Shown: one piece after another, positions 1 to 11,865 of the stretch | Layout of the letters: each line of letters begins with the position of its first letter | How positions within the stretch are numbered: position 1 is the first letter of the stretch | Assembly: GCF_964355755.1 (NCBI RefSeq) | Contig: NC_092679.1 | Location: forward strand, 5,642,001-5,706,000 | Length of the DNA stretch: 64,000 bases | Direction: 5' to 3' | DNA from: Antedon mediterranea | Lineage: Eukaryota; Echinodermata; Crinoidea; Comatulida; Antedonidae | Translations under genes and position numbers: made by a program | Notes under the pieces: generated by a model | Database searches by the model: none | What the model saw: the letters and a program-made list of their open reading frames with translations, nothing else | Told to the model about the DNA's origin: nothing

Positions 1-93
1 GGTGAAAGTTAATAACTATTATGATACTTCAAAATGACCCACTTTTTTCGAAATCTTTTTTTTTTTTTAATTAGTCAAAGGGACAATACATCT
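1..93. mobile_element. Right end of a TTAA-flanked MITE (same family as 19443-19698)
   Basis: The end word GGGACAATACATCT followed by TTAA (94-97) matches the right terminus of the complete element in MEN1 intron 5, and the preceding text (AATAACTATTATGAT...) resembles that element's inner part. The left part lies outside the window. Confidence 0.6.
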
Positions 94-97
94 TTAA

Positions 98-1472
98 TCA
101 TATAATAACCATTAACGTTATAGAAGCCGATGGTTGGAAAGAAGAACCATTGTAAATTGACAGACTACAGCGTAAGATTAAACAGCAGTCAACAATACCG
201 CGCACAATTTACCGGCGGTCAGGGTATTTTTATTAATTTTTTGTAGATTTATAATGTTTCTGAACATTGCATTTTGCCGGGGATTCCCTACACCCTCTTC
301 ATATCCTTACGTCCGTAATATTGGGCCGAATTTCCGTAGTAAATTAAAGCACGTCGAAATAAGTCCGTGTTCAATTGCTTCTTTCTGCAAATTTCGATCA
401 TATTTTCTTTTCTCTGGATTGAGGTTTAAGCAATATTGTTAGTCGCAAAATCGCGTGTGTTTTACCGGCGGGATAGACCTCAATGGTGGATAAATAGCAA
501 AAAAAACCATTTTGTATGAAATTAAGTGTGTTGCTTGTGGTCCGCCTTGCCAAATCGCTTCATTAAAACATAGCAACAACAAAAAAGAATCGTAATCCAG
601 TCACTAATGTGCTTGTTACCAATATTATTGTTTCCTTATGAATACAGTAATATATTGTTTTTATGGCTCTTCACTACCAAGCCAGGTAATACACAGGGGA
701 ATGTATAATAGGGGTCATAAATGGTACACGATAGAATATTATAGTTGCAATGGCCTACTACTAATGTTCTCCCCTATGATCCGTTGCATTCGTCGGACAT
801 TTTTGGTATCATGAACCTATGAATTTTAATTTATCAGACATTGAATTATGTATCATCAGTGAATGAATAGTGTGTAAATAAAAATCAGTGACCCGCTTCA
901 GATAAAGAAAAGGTTCTGTATACAGGACCCTATTGATACGCAAATCACACCTTGTGTATAGCTACCATAGCAACAGTGATCACAATTGACGTTAAGTACT
1001 AGACGAATGGTGGGTCGTGGTAATAATGCGATCGAAGTTCACAATCAATTCTAGACAGGAAAAATATACAGCATAGTGTACTCGTGTCCTATCATATTTA
1101 AATTTAATGACGCTGAATGAAACAGAAGTATTTAATTTGTCTCCAGGAAGCTACAGCAGACGTTATAAGAATGAAAAGGTGCAATTTGTAACGTCGTCGT
1201 CACGTCGGCCTACAACCGGTAACATTCTGTTTTTATCGTGTATATGGAAAACAACCTGTTGTATCGTCTCTGTAGATAGATATTTTACGAAGCAGGTGTT
1301 TTGAGAAAAATGTTTCAATAACGAACGCAAAATTACTATTTTTTACCCATAAATCATCTGGATTCTGTGGAGTGTACAAGGGTAGTGACGGGGGAGAATA
1401 TTTGTTGAACTCACGTGGTCGTTTTAGGAGAAATGTTTCTTGTTTGCTGTCTACAAAACTACAAAAAGTAAA
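98..1472. other. Upstream region of ANKEF1, no coding gene recognised
   Basis: This stretch should contain the ANKEF1 promoter and perhaps a non-coding first exon, but I cannot place a transcription start. Short open frames at 254-442 and 1107-1304 look like no known protein and lack any splice partner I could find. I see no clear core promoter motif. Confidence 0.5.
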
Positions 1473-4400
1473 ATGCCAGTTGCTCAGACAAGATTGGAGG
1501 TTCTCCAAATACATAAACTCTTGCAGTGCGTTCGCACCAAGGACACTGATCAGATAGAAAAGCTCTGTTCACACGGGGTACAGCATCTAATCAACTATAG
1601 TGAACCCAATGAAGGAGATACTGCGATTCATTTGGCTGCCAAGGCTAACGATGAAGACATGACGAGGTTCTTATTGTCACTTGGGGCTCACCCTAATGTC
1701 ACGGATCTTAAGGGACGGACGGCAGCAATGAGGGCTGCAGAGTATGGCCATATACAGACACTAGACATCTTATGCAACGCCACTTCAGATATGAAGATTA
1801 AAGACATTGATGGCAAAGGTAATAAATATACTATTTTAAATACTATTGGCCTACTTTCCTCATAGTATAACCCCTAGGAGACACATTTTGGACCAACAAA
1901 CATTTCCTCTTGACCAAGGGTTGCTTGTAGATAACATCGACCGTGACACTATAGTTCTTTTCACAGTCCTTTCAATGAGGGGTGTCCAGGAATAGTTATT
2001 GAATCAACAAAACAATGTTACAAAGAATATAAGTACTGTTCGATATTAATTCAACATAACATACATGTTTAGAAATACAGCAGCCTTTATAACCAACAAC
2101 AGTCAAAATAAAAATTGCGTATGCAACCATAGCAACATAGCAATCAAATTAAGCCTAACAAAACAGTAAGTGATGTAGAATACTAACGGACATAATAATG
2201 CAATCCAATAACACCTCTAGACATTCAATACAATTTAAATAGGATATTAAATAACGATTATAACTTATGTTATATACAGTGCAATGCTGGTATTAAAAAC
2301 AGCAGTTAAAAAGACGATAATAATGATACATCTGCTAGCTAATTTCACCGTGTAGTCATGGTGATTATTCACTGAATTACTAAAAAAATAAAAATGGTGG
2401 ACTTTGTAACAAATTGAACTTGAGAGATGTGGTCATTCAGACGTGTTTCATTGAATATGTTTAATGTAATATTTATATAGCACCTTGTACAACAAGGTAG
2501 GAGATACCGCAAAGAACGTTCAAACAATGACTGAATTACAGTAGTCTAATTTGGTTCCCACTTGGACGCAACGCAAGCACGTACGTACGTAAGAACACCA
2601 CACTTTGACCAATCAAGACGCGCTGGATCCACTCTGCGCCTTTCCACAACACTGCGTTGCGTCCAATATTAACCCAGCTTAACAATACAGTATAATTCCT
2701 CCCTTGGGTTACGTCATGTCCACTGTCTATTCCTTTCCACCTATTGCTACTGTCTATAGCCTATACACGGAAAGTATTTGGTTTTTTAAAAAGTACAGTG
2801 ATGTGTAACAAAACTGGACCTTAAAGTTAACCCCTTATTCACCAGAGGAACCAATAAAGGTGTCGTTTATTATTGTTTCTGATAGTTTCTAATACTGCAG
2901 ACTAAATGTCTTCTTCCTATATAGGTATCCTATTCTATTGTATTTTACCGACAAGTCGACATGTTAGATGTACGGAGATGGTGATCAAGCATGGTGCAGA
3001 GTGCGACAGTAAATCCAACAATGGTACTCCAGTGTTTATGTTGGCCTGCGAAGAAGCTCTAGAAAACCAAGAAATATGCCTACTGCTCCTGGATCATAAT
3101 GCTGACGCTGAATGTCAACATAAGGTTTGTGTTCAGGATGATAAAAACAGTTTACTCGTAAAAATAAAGACTCATTCAAAAACTATCACATTCGAATTAA
3201 TTCAATTGTTTATGACGTCTTATAAAAAAGACCAGACAACCGTAGTTAATAATGGATTTAGTGAAGGAGGCCAACGAAGTCCTTCGTTGCGTCATAGTAC
3301 GCGGGAAACATGCTTTGATAATACATTAAGTCGAATCCAGTCTTCTTTATGTTTGTCGTAATGTTCTTCTCCCGCCTTAAAAGATTAACCTACTATCAAA
3401 CACCTATCCCCATGAAACAAAAACTTGAGTCGATAATCGCATGATGATGATATTATAATGATCTCAAAAGCGAATGTTAATACACTCTCTACGTTTGTTT
3501 AATGTAGTTCTTGTTAAATATCGATAAAGTGGGCCCAACAAAAGACAACATACATAACAAACTAAACATCTTAATAGTCTTCCATGAATTTAACATGAAT
3601 ACGATGCCTTAAGTGTGGTTCCCACTATAGGATACAACGTAAGGACGTAAATGCAACGCTAGCGAATTGACTAATGACACGCGACAGTTGGAATAATTCA
3701 TCGCCTGTGATCAAATTGTTTGCGTTGCGCTTACACGTCCTTGCGGTTAAAATTTTAAGCCAGTTATTTATTAAAACATATTTAGGCAGGATAACATAAT
3801 TCAGAAAAGAAAAGCCATACAACACATTAATGTTTTGTAATACTAATACCGCATATTTTTCTTTTGTAGAATTCAGGCCGTACAGCCCTAATGGCCGCAG
3901 CGTCAAGCGGGAGTATTCCAGTAGTCAAACAAATACTCCAAAAGGGAGGCCATGTAAATGCGGTGGATAAGGACAAATGCACCGCCGCCCACCTGGCGGC
4001 CAAGAAGGGTCACTTTGACATTTTAAAGGTGCTATCGTCTTTCAATGCTGATCTGGGTACGGTTGACGTCATTGGTAATACGCCGATACATTTTGCAGCG
4101 GCCGGTGGTTTTGCTAATTGCTGCAAGTTTTTAAGTCAACGTGGTAAGCTTATGCTTTTAAGATGTTTTTGCTCTGCTGCCAAATGGTCGACAACAGGCT
4201 TGCTTCTTCCCACTAAAGCTTGGTTCCCACTAGAACGTAACGCAAGGACGTAAACGCAACGCAACGCAAGCGTTTTAACCAATGACAAGCGAAGTTATAG
4301 ACAGTTAGCAATCACAAGCGAATAAGCCATCGCTTGTGATTGGTCAATTCGCTTGCGTTGCGTTTACGTCCTTGCGTTACGTTCTAGTGGGAACCAAGCT

Positions 4401-7400
4401 TTAGGACGCAAATCAATGACGTGGCGCATGCTAGTTGATCATCCCAATCTACTATTTATACTATTATAACTATATAAACTTAGGAACAAGTGTGATTGTA
4501 GCTTAAACCATCTGATTGGTCAAATCACTTGCACTGTGCTTACTTTCTTGTGTTGCTTGGGAACCTATAGCTTTAGTTGTCTGCCCTTTGCTTCGTTTTC
4601 ATAATTGTAAAATATTATTTCAATCAAAATTATTCTAATGCGTTGATCTAGTATTGTTTTTGTTGAACAGGTTGTCGGGCAAATACAAAAAATGACGATG
4701 GTATGCTTCCAAAGGTATTGGCAAAAAACAGTGAATCAAAAGAAGCTATGAAAGAATGTCGCAAGGCTGAAAAACTTTCAAAGAAAATACAAGGAGGTGG
4801 GAAGCCACCCACAGAACCATGGGCCATCAGGCTTTATGACTGGAGTATTGAACGACAGACTACTCTCAAAGACAGGTTTGAGGACCTTGATAAAGACGAT
4901 GAACAGAGAATTACAAGGGAACAGTTTCTCGAGGTATTGAATGATCTAGACGCTCCTGTTGACGAAGAAGATTTTAAAACTTTGTACCTTGCGCACGATA
5001 AAAATAAAGAAGGTTTTATAAATTACAGTGAGTTTCTATCAGGAAAGAAATACGTTCACAAAACGTACTTAATGTCTGCGTTTGAGAAAAAAGAAAAGAA
5101 AGGCAAAAAAGGAAAGAAGGGAAAGAAAAAGAAAGGAAAAACTAAAGTACCGATGCCAATATGTATCGGTCCGAATGGAGAGAGAACCGAGTTTGGTGAG
5201 CCTCCAGAACATCTCATATCTCGGCACGTTCCTTTTACTGATACGGGGAGGTTCACAAGAGACGTGCCACCAGACCATCCTATTCAGGATGATTCGGCTT
5301 GGTATCTGCACACTCCTGACAAGACGTATATCAACTTAAACGAAGCTGCTAAATTGGGAGATTGTGAAAGCTTGAGTATTGCTTACAATAAAGGGAGGCC
5401 GATTGACACTCGGGATAAATATTATAAGACACCATTGATGGTGGCATGTGCACAGGGCAATAAGACAATGGCACAATTTCTACTTGATAGGGGGTAAGTA
5501 GTAATTGGCGCTAATAAACCTTGGTTCCCACTAGCCACTCGACGCAATGACGTTAGACGCAAGCGAGTGATCGCTTGTGATTGATCATAAAGCTTGGTTC
5601 CCACTAGCAACGCAACGTAACGCAATCTACGCAACGTAAGAAAATGCCCATCCAATAATTGTCTTTGCACCCGCCTGCGTGAAATCAAATCTGTGATGTT
5701 TGCAGCACTATTGCGTCGTCGGTTCTCACTTGCGATTACGCAATACAGAACTTTGCGTCAATACGTCGTATAGCGTTGCGTTACGTTGCGTCCTAGTGGG
5801 AACCACACTTAATTACTTACGTTGCGTTACGTCCTTTTCGTCTAGCATAGAACGCTTGTCTACAACAGAGATATTACGGGTTCAAAGCCGTTTATGTATC
5901 ACAGTTTAATAAACGGAAATTGGGAATCACCTGGATACCACCAGTCTCATGGTCTGGTTTAAATCTCTCTTTTTTCATTGTCGTATCGGACCGTTTTCTT
6001 CTAGCCAAGGCAGTGCCACTATCTATTAAACCTCTAACGAGAAAACCATAAGTTGTTACTAATCTTGTAATCGACGATATTTGCTCTTAAGTTTGGTTCC
6101 TACTAGGACGCAACTCAAGGAAGTAATTTGACCAATACCAGGCGATGGATTATTCAAACCGTCGTTTGTCATTGGTCAACTCGCATGCTTGCGGAGAACC
6201 AAGCTTTAGAAACCTGGTCCTATCAAAGATTCTTCCATGGTTCTAATATTATACCTCCTAGCCAGCAGTGAGCTGGGTCTATACGTTCAAAACAAACACT
6301 GACTAACTACCGTACATTATTAATTAAAATCGGGTTACTTAATCGATTGAAACACCAATCAACAATAACGATATACCTCATTGACACTGTTTAATGAACA
6401 AACGTTCTATATGAGGAAATATTACATAGATTAGATTGAATTAAAGTGAGCTTTGAAAAAGCAGAAAGATCGATATACTTATATTATAATGGCGATAGGT
6501 AACAATAACCTGTCAATATCTTATTTCCTGTTCTCATCGAACATTGACATTTAATATGCAACAGTCGATGTGTTGTTATTACTATGGTTACCATGTTTAA
6601 TGTCCTTTTATAGGACGGCTGCGCGGAACAAGAACGACGACCATCATTTTTATTAATGCGAACGCATACTTAACTCACTTTCTTTTTTCTTCTTTTTTTT
6701 TATTAATACAGAGCCAATGTGAATGCGTGCGACAATTTTAAATGGACGCCATTGCATCACGCAACGTTATCGGGACAACTCGATCTTGTGATAATGATGT
6801 TAGAAAAAGGGGCGGATATCAACGCACGGGCAATGAACGGTGGAACAGCACTCATGAGGGCCATTCAAATATCAAGCCCTGAAATTACCAAGTACCTCAT
6901 TGATCAAGGATGCAATGTAGAGATTGAAAACAGAAAAGGTAGAAACATTTTTTAGTGCTGCATAACTGTCTAACACATTTCGCCAGTGACCTCACTTGGA
7001 CACAATGTCGACGCGAGCGTACAAAACAACATACCATGCTCATCACCATTTAAACGCGCGTGTAAACATAGCTAATTAGCAGCTTACCTTAAAGATCGTC
7101 GAATAATGTGTCATCATACGTCATTTCGATCCGTTTCCAGTTTACACGCAATGTTTGTCGTTCCGGGCGTGCCATACATATTCAGATGTTGCTAACCAAA
7201 CATACTATGTCCACATGACATACTCATTATCATGGTCAACAATATCATCATTATATTTGGGCGAATTAATGAGATTGTTGTTTATTATTATTCAATAGGC
7301 GATACGGCACTTGATATTGCAAAATGGTGGGCTGATCCTAGGGTTTTACAGATCGTGCAGGAGAAGTTTGATAGTCTGCCAAAGCCGAAAGACGGCGGGA

Positions 7401-8011
7401 AAAAGAAAAAGGGAAAGAAAAGTGCAAAAGGCGGGAAAAAGGGACAAACACGGTCAAGCTCAGTACCTCCATTGCCTCAAGGGGGACTGACAGCCCAACA
7501 GACGGTAAGTTTTGAAAATTCACTTTAATACGACAATAGACCTGCGACCTGTATGCGATAGTTGTTGGCGAGGGGCAGGGGCAGGGGTGCACTGTTTCCT
7601 TTATTGTCGATACGCCTACAACATGCTAACGTAAGACTATACGGTTCTCGGTTTGTGCATAACTGTAGCATTTTGTGAATACCAATCCAGCAGACATTTC
7701 CAATTAAACATCTTATCTCATTTCAGTTTATGGATCAATCACCAAACCACAGTCCTCGCGAGAGGAAGGGGTCAGTACTACGTGCGGCATCCGCCATGGC
7801 TGCGGGTATCGAACATGTTGAAGATATTACGTACGTCCCTCTTAAAATATGGACTCACCAAGCTAATACACGCGAACTACTTGTCAAGAAAGAACAAAAA
7901 CGAATGCGATTTGGTGACGGTGTCGACTTTCCCGATTTCAAAATGCCACTCAGACAACATTTTATGAAAAGATCAGAGGAACTTGGAGGCATAGATTCAG
8001 AAGATGATTAA
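1473..8011 (+). CDS. ANKEF1: Ankyrin repeat and EF-hand domain-containing protein 1
   Basis: Seven coding exons in consistent phase: 1473-1818, 2925-3124, 3870-4143, 4671-5493, 6712-6938, 7299-7504, 7727-8011 (stop TAA). The product is 786 residues, close to human ANKEF1 (about 776). Order: N-terminal ankyrin block (about residues 20-270; motifs TAIHLAA, CTAAHLAAKKGH, NTPIHFAAAGG), two EF-hand loops (about 347-358, DKDDEQRITREQ, with Q instead of E at position 12; about 383-394, DKNKEGFINYSE, canonical), a Lys-rich stretch (about 415-435), the family-typical HPIQDDSAWY, then a second ankyrin block (YKTPLMVACAQGN, WTPLHHATLSGQ). I chose the ATG at 1473 because it aligns with the human N-terminus; an in-frame ATG at 1440 lies upstream. 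The biochemical role is poorly known; the Ca2+-binding and ankyrin modules suggest a scaffold, and expression in ciliated or sperm cells is family knowledge, not seen here. Introns carry several copies of one palindromic MITE. Confidence 0.93.
2546..2690. mobile_element. Degraded GGTTCCCACT palindromic MITE in ANKEF1 intron 1
   Basis: The left side has GGTTCCCACTTGGACGCAAC and the right side returns the complement (GCGTTGCGTCC...), enclosing a short core. It matches the better copies at 4215, 9682 and 37662 but has lost one clean terminus. Confidence 0.6.
3609..3763. mobile_element. Degraded GGTTCCCACT MITE in ANKEF1 intron 2
   Basis: It begins TAAGTGTGGTTCCCACTATA with internal AACGTAAGGACGTAAA, and ends with the complement-like GCGCTTACACGTCCTTGCGG. 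It is a diverged member of the same family. Confidence 0.6.
4215..4403. mobile_element. Complete palindromic MITE, GGTTCCCACTAG family, in ANKEF1 intron 3
   Basis: A 189-bp near-perfect inverted repeat: AAGCTTGGTTCCCACTAG at the left and its exact complement at the right. The arms continue inward (ACGTAACGCAAGGACGTAAA and complement) around a core containing TTATAGACAGTTAGC. TA flanks both ends, compatible with a 2-bp TA target duplication. A weaker half copy follows at about 4440-4580. Confidence 0.85.
5515..5815. mobile_element. Two nested or adjacent GGTTCCCACTAG MITE copies in ANKEF1 intron 4
   Basis: Two left termini (CTTGGTTCCCACTAG at about 5519 and 5591) are followed by one right terminus (CTAGTGGGAACCACACTTA at about 5795-5815). 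A partial copy therefore sits beside or outside a more complete one. Confidence 0.7.
6090..6210. mobile_element. Short GGTTCC MITE copy in ANKEF1 intron 4
   Basis: It starts TTAAGTTTGGTTCCTACTAGGACGC and ends GGAGAACCAAGCTTTAG, with a short diverged core. Same family as 4215-4403. Confidence 0.6.
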
Positions 8012-8660
8012 ATTTGGGGTAAATCTTTGAATAATTGCGCCCATAACATCATCACAGAAACTTTAAACTAAGACGAAACGCAAGGACGGACATAAGCGCA
8101 ACACATGTGGTTTGACCAATCACGGCGCGATGTATTAACGTACGAATCGTTGTACTGTACTTATAAATCGTATACGATCATTGTGATGTGACTGTAACAA
8201 TCCGAAAATGTACTGTATAACATTAGCCAAGAACTATCGTCTTAATATTTAAAAGCCGTGTTCACACTGCTCCAATCTCTTTATCGTTAACCAGCTCCGA
8301 CCTAACTCCGATACGTTTAACACGTTTTAAAGTCAAACTGACTGAAGCACTATATTAACTCCGATAGCGATTAAGCATATACCGTTTGAACAAACAGTAG
8401 ATGAAGTTGGCAAGGCGATTTATTAAAACCATTTTTGGTTCTGTGTTATAATCTAAACAGCTTTATTTAAAAAAAACTATTGTGTTTCGAATTCCTGTTA
8501 TACGTTACCACTTTGTCAAAATAGAAGAGTGGGCCCTCTGTGTTGAAATATAAATCATTTATTTTACGAATTTATTAGGGAAAACCAGACGACGGAGAAA
8601 TACAGTAGTTAAAAACACCCACCGCCAATTTATACATTATATTGTTTAATGTACAATAAA
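8012..8660 (+). other. Probable ANKEF1 3' UTR with poly(A) signal
   Basis: After the stop codon there is no coding signal. The first AATAAA I find on this strand is at 8655-8660, so cleavage near 8675 is inferred. A degraded copy of the ANKEF1-intron MITE is recognisable around 8068-8135. Confidence 0.4.
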
Positions 8661-8703
8661 ACATAATTTAAAAACTATACCTTGTCGTTCTTTTGGTTAA
8701 AGA

Positions 8704-8865
8704 CTTAAGCCTTGTCTACACTATCAAACTTTATGTGACAAAAATGTGATGTGCCCATATATGACATGATGTCATATCACTACCATATTTGGAAATATCA
8801 TTACCATATTTGGGCTCATCACTCTTTTTTTGTCAAACTAGTTTGATAGTGTAGACAGAGCTTTA
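8704..8865. mobile_element. MITE of the TCTGTCTACACTATCAAACT family, copy 1
   Basis: Terminal inverted repeats: TTAAGCCTTGTCTACACTAT at the left and ATAGTGTAGACAGAGCTTTA at the right. Inside are GTGATGTGCCCATATATGAC and complementary text. Two more copies lie at 11719 and 20676. Confidence 0.8.
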
Positions 8866-8932
8866 GGGAGCATCTGCAGTCTATAAATCACCACCATGCG
8901 ATGATAAATACACGGTTTTTAAAACATGCTTT

Positions 8933-9080
8933 TTTACACTACGCAATGGATATTGAATGCGAGTTTTACAACAATAAGAATGACAGTTTACACTACGCAA
9001 TGAATATTGAATGCGAGTTTTACAACAATAAGAATGACAGTTTACACTACGCAATAGATATTGAATGCGAGTTTTGCAAT
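8933..9080. repeat. 54-bp tandem repeat, three units
   Basis: Units start at 8933, 8987 and 9041 (TTTACACTACGCAAT...), differing by single bases. Since 54 is a multiple of three the array stays open in one frame, but there is no gene context. Confidence 0.9.
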
Positions 9081-9365
9081 TAGAATTATAGTGCTTTTTT
9101 CAGTCCATATAGGCCTATACTCTTATGACATGAGCACACACATTTGTGACCCAACAACGCATCAAACAAAAGTTTACATACAAAAATAGTACTACTTTTT
9201 TTTTCAATAAGCATTTTATTTTTTGTTTCTACGAGAAAGGAAAATAATAATAATAATAATATAAACACTTTAACACTTCGGTAGCTAGTCACAACACTAA
9301 GTGCTATTAGACCTATAGATAGTTACAAGCGTCAACTGTGTTTCCAATACCTGGGTAAAGTACCA

Positions 9366-9526
9366 TTAAGCGTGGTTCCCACTAGCGATGCAACGCAAGG
9401 ACGTAACGCAACGCAAGTAAATTGAGCAATCACAAGCGATGATTGCTAACTGTCTATAACTTAAAACTCTTGCGTTGCGTTTACGTCCTTGCGTTACGTT
9501 CTAGGGGAAACCAAGCTTTATCAAAC
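9366..9526. mobile_element. GGTTCCCACTAG MITE copy
   Basis: Begins AAGCGTGGTTCCCACTAGCG and ends GAAACCAAGCTTTA after ACGTTCTAGG, with arms of CGCAAGGACGTAACGCAACG and complement. Confidence 0.8.
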
Positions 9527-9681
9527 TAGAAACGCAATATCGCGTTTTAATAATAATGGTGAACATAGAACAAAATCGTCACAATATCAATTTAAACGCA
9601 TTATCGCGTTGCAGATTGAATGGTGGAACATAAAACATTGCAACAATCATTTTAAAACGTATTCGTGTTACGTGGTGACTG

Positions 9682-9847
9682 ACAAGCTTGGTTCCCACTA
9701 GAACGTAACGCAAGACGTTTTAACCAATGACAAGCGAAGTTATAGCCAGTTAGCAATCACAAGCGAATAAGCCATCGCTTGTGATTGGTCAATTCACTTG
9801 CGTTGCGTTACGTCCTTGTGTTGCGTCGCTAATGGGAACCACGCTTA
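9682..9847. mobile_element. GGTTCCCACTAG MITE copy
   Basis: Begins AAGCTTGGTTCCCACTAGAA, ends AATGGGAACCACGCTT. The core TATAGCCAGTTAGCAATCAC matches the copies at 4215 and 37662 closely. Confidence 0.85.
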
Positions 9848-10684
9848 ACAAACAACATAACATCGGTTATTAAAATATCAATTTAAACGCATTGTTGCGT
9901 TACCGTACCGTCATGTCATGTATAATAGATTATTTTAAAAACGCAACATTGCGTTACCAGTCTAGTGAAATATAATGTTCTACAGGCATCAATGGTGAAA
10001 CTTAATATGTAGGCCTACACTCATCGTAGTTTTTTTGGCAGAACATATTTTCCATGTTGTGGTGTTATAGGACATTGAATTAGGGCGGTTACTTGTCATC
10101 AATAATATATCAAGTGTGTGTTTGGGAATACTAAAACAGTGATTGAATTTGACAATTAATATATTAATTATAATAATAATAATAATTAATGAACAATTAA
10201 AAGCGATTAAACAGATACCATAAACTATACCATAACATAATCATTAGAGTAGTCATTAATAACCATTTACAATTAAGCTAAGAGAAACACCCTTAAAATC
10301 TACACATTCTTCTACAAATTCTTAAATATGTATTGAAATATCTCACTTAAGTGGTAAATAAGTTATTTGTAGCCATGGGACTAAAATATCTTTTTTAAAG
10401 GCCTTTAAACATTTTGATTATATACACAATAATAAAATAAGTGAAAATATTTAATATTAACAACGAATTAATTATTACAGTAGCATTATATTGTACATAA
10501 TGTTTAATAAGTATTTCATAGCAGTATTATATTCCCATAATTTATACATTACATTCTCTTCTTTGGTAGTCTTTGAAATTAAAGTTTTAAGGTGAAATCA
10601 GAACAGTTTTATTTACAATAAATAATAAAGAAAGTTCTTTCATCAAACTACAGTACAGTATTCATAGACAGCAGAGCCCATTCG
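9848..10684. other. AT-rich intergenic stretch, nothing recognised
   Basis: No gene, RNA or clear repeat is visible apart from short AAT runs near 10180. Some words (AAACGCATT..GCG) echo the neighbouring MITE remnants. Confidence 0.5.
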
Positions 10685-11415
10685 TTGGGACACACCTATT
10701 CAGGGACACACCTATTCAGGGACAGTCCTATTCATGGCACACACCTATTCAGGGACAGTCCTATTCATGGCACACACCTATTCAGGGACAGTCCTATTCA
10801 GAGGACAGTCCTATTCATGGCACACTCCCCTATTCAGAGGACACCACTATTCAGGGGACAGTCCTATTCATGGCACACCCCCCTATTCAGAGGACACCCC
10901 TATTCAGGGGACAGTCCTATTCATGGGACACACCTATTCAGAGGACAACCCTATTCAGGGGACAGTCCTATTCATGGGACACACCTATTCAGAGGACAGC
11001 CCTATTCAGGGGACAGTCCTATTCATGTGGCACCCCTTATTCACATGACAGCCCTATTCAGGGGACAGTCCTATTCAGGGGACAGCCCCTATTAAGCGGA
11101 CAGTCCTATTCATGAGACACATCCTATTCAGAGGACAGCCCCTATTCAGGGAATAGCCCTATTTATTGGACACACCTATTCAGGGCACACCCCTATTCAG
11201 GAGACACACCTATTCAGGGGACAGCACTATTCACGTGACATCCCCTATTCAGGGGACAGCTCTATTCAGGGGACAGCCCTATTCATGTGACACACCCTAT
11301 TCAGGGGACACACCCTATTCAGAGGACACCCTATCAAGGGAAACCATCCTTATGAAACTAACAAGGGCAACACCACAGCCAACCCCTATTCAAGAGACAC
11401 TCCTATTAAGGGGAT
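10685..11415. repeat. Imperfect ~17-18-bp satellite (CCTATTCAGGGGACA type)
   Basis: About 40 short units of the form CCTATTCA(G/T)GGG(G)ACA(G/C), with 1-3 bp length changes. Adjacent units often alternate CAGTCCTATTCATGG with CACACCTATTCAGGG. Overlapping open frames through it in three registers are by-products of the repeat. Confidence 0.9.
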
Positions 11416-11456
11416 AGTTTTGGGTCCCCAATGTGTCCCCTTAATAGGGGTTCTAC
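11416..11456. repeat. Inverted end word at the edge of the 17-bp satellite
   Basis: CCTATTAAGGGGAtag is followed by its complement form CCCCTTAATAGGGG within about 40 bp, giving a hairpin immediately after the satellite. Confidence 0.55.
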
Positions 11457-11718
11457 TAAGAACTACATGTAAACAATTACCTATACCAGTCATTTGTGAA
11501 CATTTAGATATTTTAAATTGAACATCTCCTATCCTTCATACAGTAGCAACCTTATCATTTTCATTTTTGTTCAAAAATACTTGTACATGTATTAACTTCA
11601 ACATTATTAATTGTTAAACACATGTTCCATAGTCTTAATATGAAGGCTATGTACACTATGATTTACCCACAGCTAAATGACATGATTACAGTGCAGATGA
11701 CATCCACTGTATTCAGGC

Positions 11719-11865
11719 TTAAGCTCTGTCTACACTCACTACTATAAAACTAGTTTGACAAAAAAGTGTGATTAATATAGTATTGATATGATGTCATCGT
11801 GTCCATATATAGACACATCAAATTTTGTTGTCACATAAAGTTTGATAGTGTAGACAGAGCTTTAG
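11719..11865. mobile_element. MITE of the TCTGTCTACACTATCAAACT family, copy 2
   Basis: Left end TTAAGCTCTGTCTACACTCA, right end TTTGATAGTGTAGACAGAGC, with the inner words AGTGTGATTAATAT and GACACATCAAATTTTG. About 147 bp. Confidence 0.8.

Noticed and set aside
5056-5339. Frames overlapping the Lys-rich part of ANKEF1 exon 4
   Set aside because: Shadows of the purine-rich lysine codons in other frames.
8901-9083. 60-codon frame over the 54-bp triple repeat
   Set aside because: Open only because the repeat length is a multiple of three; no promoter or splice context.
10685-11417. Four overlapping frames of about 80-136 codons
   Set aside because: Products of the 17-18-bp satellite reading open in several registers.
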